The position numbers and the translations under genes were made by a program. Below, piece after piece: positions 11,836-22,373 of a DNA stretch of 64,000 nt. The stretch's first letter is position 1. Each line of letters starts with the position of its first letter. A model generated the notes under the pieces. It was not told where the DNA came from and made no database searches. It was given only the letters and a program-made list of their open reading frames with translations. Source of the stretch: Eustoma russellianum (taxonomy: Eukaryota > Streptophyta > Magnoliopsida > Gentianales > Gentianaceae); NCBI GenBank assembly GCA_036186865.1, contig AP025075.1:21858942-21922941 (forward strand), read 5' to 3'.

Positions 11836-12712
11836 TTAATTCCTAATGTCTGGCTTTGGGGTGGCTGATATATTATCTGACTTCACTCCATCTTCCATAT
11901 CACTTGCCTCCGGTTCATTCTTGTTCCAAGAAGCCCAGAAAAGATAGTTAAAAAAGTTCAACAAGCTCAAGATAGCAAGAAACCAGTAAAAGAGATTCAG
12001 CTTGTTGTGGTTCAAGTCAGGTGCCTCCAACCATCCTTTCTCATTCGACGTCATTTTCTTGGTAACAGCGTTCACAATGCTAACAAAGGCAGTACTCAAG
12101 TAGTACCCAAAAGAGAATTATATTAAACCAAATGAAGTAGAAAGAGATCTCATGGGCTTCATTGTAATAGAATTCCATTAGTCCAACCATAGCAAACATT
12201 TCAGCAATCCCAAAAACTCCATATTGGAAAGAAATTCAGAAAAAAACTTGTAGGCTTCAATGGATCTTTAAGTTCCTCGTCCCTCCTTTACACCTCAATG
12301 AAACCTGCAACTGTCATTGAAATAAGAAAGAGGACTAGGCCGACCCCTACCCGCTGTAATTGTGTGATTTCTGCAGGGTGTCCTGTGAGCTTTCGTGCAA
12401 GTGGGATGATTAGGAACTCGTATATTGGAATGAGGATTGCCATGAAAAGCAGGGGAGTAACTGGGGTTGACGGCGTTGGAACTTGGATTGATCCTAGGCT
12501 AGGGTCCATGAAGTAACCTTGTAGAACTGAAAATGTTTGTTGCTGTGCTAAGCATGTGTGCATTATAACTGTGCTGGCTATTATTGGTAGCATTCTTGTG
12601 AGGATCTTCACTTCATCTGCTTGCGTCACTGTGCATACTTTCCAGGTCTCTGGTTCCATCCCTTGCTGAAGAATAGCAGCTTCGTCTTGACATCTGTACT
12701 GTATATGATTTT
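11836..12712 (-). pseudogene. NRT1/PTR-family (NPF, POT superfamily) transporter, 3' end only, decayed
   Basis: Two blocks match the C-terminal half of plant NPF proton-coupled nitrate/peptide/hormone transporters. 12712-12288 encodes KVCTVTQADEVKILTRMLPI, then FMDPSLGSIQVPTPSTP and LTGHPAEITQLQRVGVGLVL, covering transmembrane segments 7-9. After GFIEV there is a TAA where a Lys codon is expected, then ELKDPLKPTSFF in frame. A frame change within 12240-12100 precedes 12099-11836 (STAFVSIVNAVTKKM, FYWFLAILSLLNFFNYLFWA, the last membrane segments). No upstream exons are seen right of 12712. The wording is closest to what I recall of NPF4 members, but the subgroup is uncertain. The stop, the frameshift and the missing 5' half make it a pseudogene. 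Confidence 0.85.
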
Positions 12713-13329
12713 GTGCTTCAGATAAAGAATGCTGTTACTCCATCCATCTTAAAAAAATATATATATATATTGTTATAGTTTTACTTTATAGTTTGAGTCA
12801 AACAATATTGGTCAATATTCATATTCTACCTTTGGTTGGTTAAATTTTATTTCATCTAAAAATAGTCTTAATCAATTTTTTGATTACACTATGTTGAAAA
12901 ATCAACTTATACAATATTTTTACGACATAAAAAGTATTTTAATATATATTATATCCAGTGAGATGTAAAGTGAGATGCAAACAGGTCACATAATCTCTAT
13001 AGTGGTTGTGGTTCTCATCCAGTATTTATCTAGCCTTTCTTCGGTCAAGCTATCTATTAGAATGTCTAGTAAAATGATAATAGTTAGTACTGATGCTCTA
13101 CTTATAAAAATGAGCATTCTCTCGTTAATTTTGTAGTGTCTCTTTTTTAAGATAACATATAAAATAATAGTTTTTACTTCTTGTATAACCGTAATGTTGT
13201 GCTTCTCACCATTCCGGGAGAGAGACACAATGATACCTACAATAACAACATATACCCAGTAAATCTCAACGACAACAAAAGCTATCGTTAGATCCTGAAG
13301 AGGGTTAGAGGCAGACAAACAATACATCC
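12713..13329. other. AT-rich spacer, possible short MITE remnant at its left edge
   Basis: A TACTCCATCCATCTTAAAA motif at about 12736-12754 resembles a Stowaway-type terminal repeat followed by a TA run, but no matching second end was found. The rest has no recognised coding sequence; an open frame at 12986-13336 resembles no family I know. Confidence 0.35.
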
Positions 13330-13960
13330 ATCCCAAAAGATAGAGAGTTTGCTTTCAGCGAGACCCCCGACTCTTTATGTACCAGTACAATATTGTCATC
13401 AAAAAGCAATACACCACAAAACTGCCTCCTGGATCGTCTTTGTCAACTCGTCGAGGACAACAGCAAAAAGAAATGGACTCAAAGCTGACCCTTGATGGAG
13501 GCCTACCTTCACCGGAAGGAAGTCTGTATTCCCCACAGGCGTACTGACGGTTGTTTTCGTCCTAGCATGCATATCCCTAATTATATCGATATACCTTATA
13601 TGAACCCCTCTTGCATCTAGACTATTCCAAATTAGCCTACGTGGTACACTATCATATGTTTTTTTCAAAATCGATGAAGACCATATATATGTAGATTGCT
13701 CTTCTTCTCCCTATACTTCTTCATCAATCCCCTTAGAATGTGTATTGCTTCCGTAATTGACCGTCGTGGCATGAAACCAAATTGATTCACCGTAACTTGA
13801 GTTTCTCCCTTAATTCTAGTGTTGATTACTCGCTCCCATAGCTTCATAGTATACCTTAACAATTTGACCTCCTGCAATTCTCACAACACAGTGTCTCCTT
13901 TGTTCTTATATAGATGGACTACAACACTCTTTCTTCATTTACCTGGCATTTTTCTTGTTT
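13330..13960 (-). pseudogene. LINE (non-LTR retrotransposon) reverse transcriptase fragment
   Basis: 13960-13665 encodes LLRYTMKLWERVINTRIK, then NQFGFMPRRSITEAIHILR, and the overlapping frame 13668-13399 encodes YDSVPRRLIWNSLDARGV, then VGLHQGSALSPFLFAVVLDE. These are conserved blocks of plant LINE reverse transcriptases. A frameshift lies at about 13667, and the FADD catalytic box near 13395 is broken (F, then DDN after a frame change). No endonuclease domain is present, so this is a 5'-truncated, decayed copy. Sequence at about 13338-13370 (gagacccccga) recurs at about 55205-55240 and may belong to the same LINE family. Confidence 0.85.
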
Positions 13961-14307
13961 TGAAAATAAGGTTGAATACATATTCTGTCGAGCGAAGACG
14001 CCATATTTTATTTAAATGATACATCAAGGACTTCAAATTTGAGATTCTCTATGTTGTTTCATTTATGCAAGCTCCAGTTGAAGAGAAGACTGATAGATCT
14101 GAATTAATATAAAATTATTGTCTCGATTGGATTGATTTTGGATGGAGCGGTCTACATACCTTCCTAGTTGGTTTTGAGTCGTAATTATAATCTAAGAAGA
14201 GAGTCCTAAATAAAGGAATATGTGATCAGTACATCTAACTCGGCGACCTCTGAGCCCCCTAAAACGCTCTTCCAAATGTGACCAAAATACACTATGCCGT
14301 TAGAATA
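13961..14307. other. Spacer without recognised features
   Basis: Lies between the LINE fragment and the 5' LTR of element G. No coding or terminal-repeat signal was seen. Confidence 0.45.
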
Positions 14308-15732
14308 TGTTAAGTTTTGATGATTTACACAATTGACACTTCAAACACCTACATAAGGTTCCTAATGTGAAGTGTCTGAAAGTTAGTACATTTCGAACGC
14401 CTGCATAAGGCGCTTTATATAAAGTGGTTGGACTCCAGTACACTGCAAACGCCTACATTAGGTGCTTCATGTGAAACGTTTGGATTCCAGTATATTTCGA
14501 ATGCCTACATTAGGCACTTCATGTGTCAATATGTAAAACAGTATACTTTGAACGCTTAAACAAGGTGCTTCATGTGTCTTCCTAGTTCAAATGTACTCTT
14601 TCCCCTCCAAATGGGCACGAACATCAAGTTACTTTTTGATAAAAGTCAGAACTACTTCGAACAAGCATGAAGGCTGAGATTAGGCGCTTCATGTTACTTC
14701 AAACGCGTTCAACTGCCCACAACAGGCGCGTCATATAACATCGAACGCTTGTTCAAAACCACATTAAGCGTTCCATGTCACATTGAACGCCTATTCATTA
14801 ACAAGTTAAGGCGCTTCATGTGACCAACATCACAAATGTCTTATGTTTTGTTTTCTAATGCTTACTTGACATTTGTACCCTCTCTTTTAGTGCAATTTCC
14901 ATAGGTTCTCTCTCATTTTTTGAAGAAGTTACCTTTCCTCTTTGAGCTTTCAACAAGAGGCTTCCTCAAGAAGCTCTCATCCATCCAAGGGAAGATCTCC
15001 AAAGATGAGGACATGTCATGACAAGAAGACAAAACCCATTATTGGCCACTGCAAGGTTCCAAACGGCTGGAAATTTGAAGTTGGATAAAAAGAAGGGTTT
15101 CACCTTCTTCATCTTCCAACTTTCTACTATCAAGCTTTCAAGTTTTCTCCCAAAGCTCAAGCTCTCAAAATAGTTGTATTATGATTTTACTTTATTTGTG
15201 AGAGTTGTATTGTAAAGAAGAAGAGTGTTCTTCTTGTTGAGTAAAGATTGTGAGAGGCCAAGTGTATATTGTTGGTCAAGAAGCAACGGTGCTTCTTGTT
15301 TGAAGAAATCCAGACCTTGGAGGGTTAGTTGATAGTGTGGTGGTGCACTATACTCCCTACAAGAATTCTTTGAGGGCAAAAAAGTTCTTTGGAGGCTAGA
15401 CTTCAAGGGGTTGGCTTTCTTGGTTGTGGTCTAGGCAAGCTACCTAGATTTCATGTATTGGATTTTGTTTTTGATTGTTGTTTCCCCAAAAGAAATAACA
15501 ATCCCCTATTCAAAATCTTTCTTGTGAAAAATCAAGAAGGTAGAGGAATATAGTCATTTTGACTTGAACCTCTATACATAATGTGTTCTTTATTCTTCCG
15601 CAAGTTTTATTCTTTTCAAGAACACATCCAAGTATTGGTTTGCACTCAAAAACAAAAAATATCCAAGAAAATATCCATACTTGGTGAACACACTATTCAA
15701 CCCCCTTCTAGTGTGTTCCAATGGACTTAACA
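14308..15732 (+). repeat. 5' LTR of element G
   Basis: It begins TGTTAAGTTTTGATGATTT and ends GGACTTAACA directly before the primer-binding site. The first 550 bp consist of diverged short motifs of the type GGCGCTTCATGTGAC and GAACGCCTACATTAGG, many of them in inverted arrangement. Confidence 0.75.
14340..14825 (+). repeat. Array of diverged palindromic motifs in the U3 of element G
   Basis: About every 50-80 bp the sequence shows a variant of GAACGCCTACATTAGGCGCTTCATGTGA. The half-sites GAACGC and GCGCTTC are partly complementary. A second set is kept in the 3' LTR (20313-20545). Their place, far upstream in the LTR, suits promoter or enhancer elements. Confidence 0.65.
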
Positions 15733-15733
15733 A

Positions 15734-15747
15734 TTGGTATCAAAGCC
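15734..15747 (+). other. Primer-binding site of element G
   Basis: TTGGTATCAAAGCC starts one base after the 5' LTR end and matches the initiator Met-tRNA 3' end. Confidence 0.85.
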
Positions 15748-15793
15748 TAATCTTGAGTATTTGAGTTCAAATAGAAAGATTTGATCTTTAAGT

Positions 15794-16852
15794 ATGGATC
15801 CCTTGAGTTTTGAAGATGCTAGTTCCCCTAATGGTGATGCTTTTGGATGTAGAAGGCAAGAATCACTACTCCCTTCTATCTCTAGTGTTTATGCCAAGGT
15901 TCATATGTTTGATCCTCTCAACTACCCACTATGAAAATCAAACATGGAGACATATCTACGTTCTTGTGGGTACCGCATATGGAGAGAGGTATCAAAAGAT
16001 TCCACCATTCCTTTTGATGTTGCTGATCCTACTCCGGAGGAGGAGTTACAATTTGCAATAAATAGCAAAGCTCTTGCTATTTTGAATAGCTCTCTTTCAC
16101 CAAATGAGAGAGCTCAAATACAAGGAGTCTAATCCGCCCATAAAGCTTGGACAAAGCTAGAGATGATCCATGAAGGAACATCTTATGTAAGGAAGGCCAA
16201 GAGGAGACAACTCATCAAACAATTCTACAATTTCAATGTCCCCAAAGGTGAGAAGATTGAACAGTCCATCCAAAGATTCACCAAGTTTGTCAACCTACTC
16301 ATGGCGGTTGGCAAAAAGATATAGGAAGAGGATCTCAAACATTGCTTCCTAAATAGTTTGGGAAGAGAATGGAACGCAAAAGTCACGGCCATTGAAGAAT
16401 CAAATGATCTAGAGAATATCACTCTAGATGAGCTTTACGGGAATCTCATCACTTATGAGATTCATCTTGAAGCTCAAGAAAAGAATGACCCCATTTGGAA
16501 CTCATCTAAGGCGCTTGCATGTGAATCGGAAGATTCGGATGATGAAATCGGACTTCTTGTCCGAAGATTTAGAAGATTCTCAAGGGAGAACGAAGATGAG
16601 GCAAAAAGATTCATCAAGGAAAAGGTCTCCAAGGACAAGGTGAAGGACAAAGAAAATAAATGCTACAAGTGTGGAAAACTTGGTCTTTTCATGAAGGATT
16701 GTCGGGTGAAGGAGATGCAATACAAAGACAAAAAAGCCATCTACCAATGGAAGAAGACTTTACAAGCAGAGGTAGCCCAATGGGAAAGTATCTTGTCCGG
16801 GTTCGAGAGCGAAAATGACGACAACAACCTAGCTCTCGCGGGGGGGTCATAA
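15794..16852 (+). pseudogene. gag of element G
   Basis: One reading frame from the ATG at 15794 (MDPLSFEDASSPNGD) to the stop at 16852, interrupted by three nonsense codons (about 15931, 16130 and 16322). Gag features in order: MFDPLNYPL near residue 40, METYLRSCGYRIWREV, LAILNSSLSPNERAQIQ, the UBN2 core with FLNSLGREWNAKVTAIEES, an acidic stretch, and a zinc knuckle CYKCGKLGLFMKDC at about 16660. In the knuckle the His of the CX2CX4HX4C pattern is replaced by Leu. Because the frame is kept apart from point stops, the copy seems to have decayed mainly by base substitution. Confidence 0.9.
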
Positions 16853-16854
16853 AT

Positions 16855-18044
16855 GATGATCTAGACAAGGATTTCTACACACTTATGGCCATTGACGATG
16901 ACATGGAGGCCCTAGCACTAAATGAAGAAAGCGACGACAAGAAGGTCAAATGGGTCGTGGACAGTGGGTGTTCCAACCATATGACGGGAGACAAAAGTCT
17001 CTTCCATAGACTCACTATGCAAGATGGAGGAGTTGTCCACTTTAGAGGTAGCAAAGGCCAAATCAAAGGACACNNNNNNNNNNCTTCCATAGACTCACTA
17101 TGCAAGATGGAGGAGTTGTCCACTTTGGAGGTAGCAAAGGCCAAATCAAAGGACACAGTATTGTGGGTGAAAATTCCTTCTCTCTTAGTGATGTCTTATA
17201 TGTTGTAGGACTAAAGTTTAACTTGATAAGTGTCAGTCAACTATGTGATGCTAATTATGAAGTTATGTTTTTGAAAAAAAAGTGTGTTGTGAAAAAGGAT
17301 AATACTATCTTATTTGAGGCTTTGAGATTCAAAAACATTTACAAATTTAGCATCAATAATTTGGTTTCACAAAATGTATCTTGTCTAATTGCTAAAAATG
17401 ATTTGACGCAACTATGGCATAGACGTCTCAGACACGTATGTTTCAAAACATTCAAATTTATTTGCAAAAACAATAAGGTCCGAGTCCTTCCGAAAATGAG
17501 TTTCGAAAACCATGACTTGTGTGACACTTGTCAAAAGGCAAAGCTTGTGAAAACAAACTTTAAATCAAAAACAAACATATACACCTCCAAACCCCTACAA
17601 TTACTACATATGGATTTGTACGGGGATGTTGGAACAAAAAGTTTAGGTGGTAAACATTATACATTCGTAGTAGTATATGATTATACTCGTTATACATGGA
17701 TGATGTTTATTGCTAAGTAAAATGATGCATGTAGTGAGTTTCTAAACTTGAGTAGACGATTGGAAAATCACATGTTGTGACACCATTAAAACCATCCGAA
17801 GTGATCGTGGTGGTGAGTTTGATGGTGAATTTGAAAAGTTTTGTGAATCCAAAGGATACTCACATGACCTTTCGGCACCTAGAACTCCACAACAAAATGG
17901 TGTAGTCAAACAAAAGAATAGAATTCTACAAGAAATGTGTAGATAAATGTTAAATGAGTGCGGCTTGCCCAAGTATTTTTAGGCCGAAGCGTTAAATGTC
18001 GCTTGCCATGTGATTAATCATGTATATTTAAGACCTCATCAAAA
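16855..18044 (+). pseudogene. Protease and integrase of element G (with assembly gap)
   Basis: The aspartic protease at about 16948 reads WVVDSGCSNHMTG, so its DSG triad is intact. It is cut by the 10-N gap at 17074-17083. The GAG-pre-integrase part follows (LWHRRLRHVCFKTF and LCDTCQKAK, the His/Cys zinc-binding residues), then the integrase core with LLHMDLYGDV (first Asp) at about 17605 and IRSDRGGEFDGEF (second Asp) at about 17797. At about 17890 the usual NGVVERKN appears as NGVVKQKN, so the catalytic Glu is Lys. Stops and frame changes occur after 17720 and at about 17942 and 17981. Confidence 0.88.
17074..17083. other. Assembly gap of 10 N with duplicated flanks
   Basis: The 73 bases left of the gap (17001-17073) are repeated right after it (17084-17156) with one mismatch seen. 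This looks like two contig ends that overlap but were not merged. Confidence 0.85.
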
Positions 18045-19420
18045 TTGACACCTTATGAGCTTTGGAATGGTAAAGTTCCCAACATTGGGTATTTCAAAGT
18101 GTTTGGTTGCAAGCGTTTCATACTTAACACCAAGGACACTTTGGACAAACTTGACCTCAAAGCAGATGAAGGTATCTTTTTAGGCTATGCCTCAAATAGT
18201 AAAGCATTTCGTGTTTTCAACAAAAAGAGTCAAAAGGTGGAAGAATCAATCCATGTTAAGTTTAACGAGTCATTTAATGACGAGCCTAAACATAATGAGG
18301 ATTGTGAGGAAAATAAAGATGTTGCTCCTCAAGAAGAAATTCTTGAAGAATTCCAATGGTTGCTCATCAACAAAAAATTGTTGATAAGTCTCCAAATGGG
18401 AACTTCTTCATTGACTTGAGAGTAGAACCTATTGAAGGTACTCCTCCGCCTAGTGTGCATGAACTTAGTGAGTTAAATAGAAATATTTCTCATAATCATA
18501 TTGTTGATACACAAAATGTTGAAAATGCATCTCATATTTCGGAAAATGAAAATCATCTAAATGATGATGATAAATCACTTCCGGAAAGTGATCATGAGGA
18601 AGTTGGAGGAGATGTCTCTAACCTTCCTAGATCATTCAAGCATAAAAGTTCTCACCCACACGAGTTGGTCATAGGTGATTTAAATAGGGGTATCACTACA
18701 TGAAAGCAATATAGAGAGAAAGCATTCGTCTCTCTCATAGAGCCTAAAAACGTAAAGGATGCACTTCTTGATGAAAATTGGATCTTGGTCATGCAAGAAG
18801 AATTAAACCAATTTGAAATAAGTGATGTTTGAGAATTAGTTCCTAAACCAATTGATCATCCCATTATTGGTACAAAATGGGTATTTCGTAACAAGATGGA
18901 TGATCAAGGAAATGTCACTAGAAATAAAGCTAGATTAGTTACTCAAGGATACCGCAGTAGAAGGTATTGATTTTGATGTGACATTTGCACCCGTAGCACA
19001 GCTTGAAGCCATTAGAATGTCATTAGCATATGCTTGCTATAGAAATTTTAAACTTTACCAAATGGATTTTAAATCTGCCTTCTTGAATGGTGTTATTCAA
19101 AAAGAAGTATATGTTGCACAACCTCCCGGGCTTGAATGTCATGATTCACCACATCATGTTTTCAAACTTAAAAAGTCTATGTATGTCTTTAAACAAGCTC
19201 TAAGATCTTGGTACGAGAGGTTAAGTACTTTTTTTCTTAATAATGGATTCTCAAGGGGTAAAGTTGACACTACTTTGTTTATCAAAGAACAAGGTAGAAA
19301 TCAATTAATTGTACAAGTATATGTTGATGATATTATTTTTGGTGCTACTAACAATTCTCTTTGTAAGCAATTTGCTAGCTTAATGCAAGGTGAATTCGAG
19401 ATGAGCATGATGTGAGAGCT
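18045..19420 (+). pseudogene. Integrase C-terminus and reverse transcriptase of element G
   Basis: 18045-18360 encodes the integrase C-terminal region (MTPYELWNGKVPNIGYFKVF, IFLGYASNSKAFRVFN). An acidic linker follows after a frame change, then RT: NWILVMQEELNQFE, IIGTKWVFRNKMDDQGNV, ARLVTQGY, and, after another frame change at about 18960, FAPVAQLEAIRMSLAYACY, MDFKSAFLNGVIQKEVYVAQ and the catalytic box VQVYVDDIIFGAT at about 19320. The YVDD box is intact here, unlike in elements E, H and K. Stops at about 18702, 18831 and 19413 and the frame changes prevent translation of a full polyprotein. Confidence 0.9.
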
Positions 19421-19429
19421 AAATTACTT

Positions 19430-20264
19430 TCTTGGACTACAAATCAAGCAAACTGAAGAATGTGTCTATATCTCTCAAACCAAATACACAAAAGACTTGC
19501 TCAAAAAGTCAACTTTGGTGAAGGAAGAGAAGTAAACACCCCAATGAGCACAAGTGCCAAGCTTGACAAGGATGACAAAGGAAAGCATATCGAGTAACCT
19601 TGTATCGCGGTATTATAGGTAGTCTACTTTATTTGACCGCGAGTAGACCCGATATTTTACATGCAGTGTGCTTATGTGCTAGATTTCAAAGTGATCCTAG
19701 GGAAATGCATCTAATTGTGGTAAAAAGTATTATTAGATACCTTAGATGTACTTTGAAATTTGGGCTATTTTATCCTAAAAATGCATGTTTTGATTTAAGG
19801 GGATATTGTGACTCTGATTATGCAGGGAGTCTTGTTGATAGAAACAGCACATCTGGGACTTGTCAATTTCTTGGTGATTGTCTTGTTTCTTGGTTTTCTA
19901 AGAAACAAAACATTGTTTCTCTTTCTATGGCAGAATCTGAATATGTGTCGGCCGCCTCTTGTTGTGCACAATTGTTATGGATGACAAACAAGTTAAAATA
20001 TTATAACATTAACTTCTCTAAAGTGCCTATTTTGTGTGATAACACGTTAGCTATAAATATTGCACAAAATCCCGTCCAACACAGTCGGACTAAGCACATT
20101 GAAGTGAGATATCATTTCATCCGTGATTGTGTAAAAAAGAACTTGGTTAGTGTGGAATTTGTTTCAAGACGTGACCAATTAGCAGACATTCGCAAAACTC
20201 TTGCCAAGTGATGTCTTTGCATCTATAAGAAGCAGGTTGGGGTTGCTTAACATGGGTTGATAAT
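19430..20264 (+). pseudogene. RT thumb and RNase H of element G
   Basis: After YFLGLQIKQTEECVYISQ and a frame change, the RNase H domain runs from 19600: YRGIIGSLLYLTASRPDI, GYCDSDYAGSLVDRNSTSG (first Asp), SMAESEYVSAASC (Glu), PILCDNTLAINIAQNP (Asp), RTKHIEVRYHFIRD. The annotated frame stops at 20211 after ADIRKTLAK, but the +1 frame continues DVFASIRSRLGLLNMG to about 20264, which is the normal protein end, so one more frameshift lies at about 20208. RNase H removes the RNA strand during cDNA synthesis. Confidence 0.88.
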
Positions 20265-20309
20265 AACCCATTTTAAGTTTGAGCTAGAAAATTCTTAAAT
20301 TTTCAAGTC

Positions 20310-20699
20310 AGTATACATAAGGCGCTTCATCACAATTAGTTCAGGCGTTCAATGTCACATTAAGCGCCTGATACTAATGATGTCACTTGTTCAAAGTGAC
20401 ACCAAGCGCTCTATGTCTCTCAAAACACACGTTCAAAGTATGTCCAAGCGCTTCATTAAAAATGGTTCACTCGTTCGAAGTGACATTAAGTGCTTAATCT
20501 GCTTATCCATAACCGTTCGATGTCACTTCAGGCGCTTCATCCTTGATTGTGTTCTATATTCTTGCGCAAGTTTTATTCTTTTCAAAAACACATCCAGGTA
20601 TTGGTTTGCACTCAAAAACAAAAAATATCCAAGAAAATATCCAAACTTGGTGAACACACTATTCAACCCCCCTTCTAGCGTGTTCTAAGGGACCTAACA
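20310..20699 (+). repeat. 3' LTR of element G (shortened)
   Basis: Ends GGGACCTAACA and matches the last part of the 5' LTR from GTTCTATATTCTTGCGCAAG onward. The GCGCTTCAT motif array is present, but the sequence equivalent to about 14830-15575 of the 5' LTR is missing, and the start is not clear. Confidence 0.75.
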
Positions 20700-22109
20700 T
20701 ATGCATGACGACCCTCAAAAGTGTAAGTCAAGTAAGTGAACTCGGAAGCCATGTAGGTGTGCTCTACGAGATCAAAATGAAGTGTTGAATGCAAATGACG
20801 AGTTGGAAATACACCAACAGAGAGTAAGTTAGCCTACTTGGAGTCCCTATGGAGAGCACTCTCTAAGTAGCTGATTAAACACCCAAATAAGGATGTGGCT
20901 CAATCTCGCTAACCTCAGAAGTCCCACTAGGGAATGTTCTTTAAGGTTGAGATATTAAATTATGAATAGGGTTACTTCTCCTACTGAAATGATAAGGACC
21001 GGTATATCTATTGTCTAGAAAGATACAGGCAATCGTGACATAGTACATACTAACATATAGCTTCTTAATATTAATCCTCTACAATGAGTTATCTTCTCCC
21101 ACAGCTAACAGAAATAGGAATACGAATCCTACTTAACAATAGTTACAATCACCACCCTCAGAGTCCTATCTCAACAAGTGCTTTCCCCCTATATAAGGTT
21201 CATCCATACTTCATATTCAGATAATGCACAATCCCTGCATTATAGCATTCTAAAATTACCAAATTTATTACTGACTTCAACATCGGAGGACCTGTGGAAA
21301 ACCTTCTCCAGATCAGTTATTTAACATGTTTGTCTTGCAGACTAACCGAATATCTATTGTGATTGCAGGTCAGTTCAACTTTGTTGGAGCAGACGTATCA
21401 ATTTTATAATATTAAATTTGTTTTGTATAAGTCATTGTGTCATATTTTTTGGAGTCTTAGATATTTTTTTGGAGATAAGATGGGAGAAAAATGAAAAATT
21501 GAAGAAAGTGGATTTTTCATGCCACGATCCTTTATTGGGAGGCCACAAGAACTCATGGCCTCATGTAACTAAAATTCATGCGGTACCATTTGGCTCTCGT
21601 AGGGCTCCCAAAGTTTCACTCATTAACGACAATGGCTAATGAAAAAGGCTTAGGGAAAGCGTAATGTAGGAATTTGGAAGATTTCTATTGGCTTCGTCCA
21701 AGGGTTTCTGCGAAGTATAAATACTTTATTTTGACCAGATTTAACATATGTTGCCTTCTTTTCATTGGTTCAGAGTAGGATAGAATAATTTAGGTTAAAA
21801 CCTCTATTTGTGTCTAACACACGGGTGTGGTTACGTACATCTAGCTCCACATACTTCGTCATAGGCAGGAGCCTTTAAGGCAATGAGGTAATGATGTTGT
21901 TGTTATATTTTTCTATGTAGTTTTCTCTCCTTACATATTTGTATGTTTTCTTCTTAAAGACTCTACCTTTTATAAAACAAATTCACCTTCTGTATAAATG
22001 TTTGTTTTTCAATTAAAAGCTTTCACCTTTTGTTAATTCATTTATGGAGTAATAATTGGTCTGAACGCTTTCTTGATGATGGAGGTTGGCTAAATATGTG
22101 TATTCTCTT
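20700..22109. other. Spacer between elements G and H, no recognised gene
   Basis: No LTR ends, TIRs or conserved protein blocks are seen. Short open frames here look like chance. Confidence 0.5.
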
Positions 22110-22331
22110 TGTTACGTTTGGTGGAACTAAAGTCAGCCGAGCTGAAATGTGGTGTCGAGCTGAAAAGAGGAGACAAGCTGAATCGTTGAGGGTTTTCTCA
22201 TGTAAAAATCGTGCGTTCTTGGTTTGTCGTTTTCTTTGATCATTATTTATTATGTTTGTATCGCTACTGCACGATTGTGCATTCTTGTCAACAATTGTTA
22301 TAGTTGTTTCTGCTGTTCTGCAAACCCAGCA
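22110..22331 (+). repeat. 5' LTR of element H (internally deleted)
   Basis: Matches both ends of the 648-bp 3' LTR, but about 430 bp are missing from its middle (break near 22183). The missing part contains the promoter TATA box seen in the 3' LTR. Confidence 0.85.
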
Positions 22332-22333
22332 AC

Positions 22334-22347
22334 TGGTACCAAAGCGT
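22334..22347 (+). other. Primer-binding site of element H
   Basis: TGGTACCAAAGCGT begins two bases after the LTR end; it matches TGGTATCAAAGC with one change. Confidence 0.75.
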
Positions 22348-22373
22348 CAGGGTTCTTTGTTCGAGTGGGAGCA

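Larger units (their letters stand above)
14308..20699 (+). mobile_element. Element G: Ty1/copia retrotransposon (decayed)
   Basis: Layout: 5' LTR (14308-15732), primer-binding site, gag, protease, integrase, RT, RNase H, shortened 3' LTR ending at 20699. The last about 120 bp of both LTRs are nearly identical (15600-15732 and 20568-20699), which pairs them. No matching 5-bp target duplication is visible at the chosen ends, so the outer left boundary is approximate. An assembly gap lies inside the protease. Confidence 0.85.

Noticed and set aside
12736..12760. Stowaway-type MITE end
   Set aside because: Only one end-like motif; no inverted partner within several hundred bases and no second TA duplication.
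12986..13336. 116-codon ORF downstream of the LINE fragment
   Set aside because: Composition is typical of AT-rich noncoding DNA and the frame overlaps the decayed LINE end.
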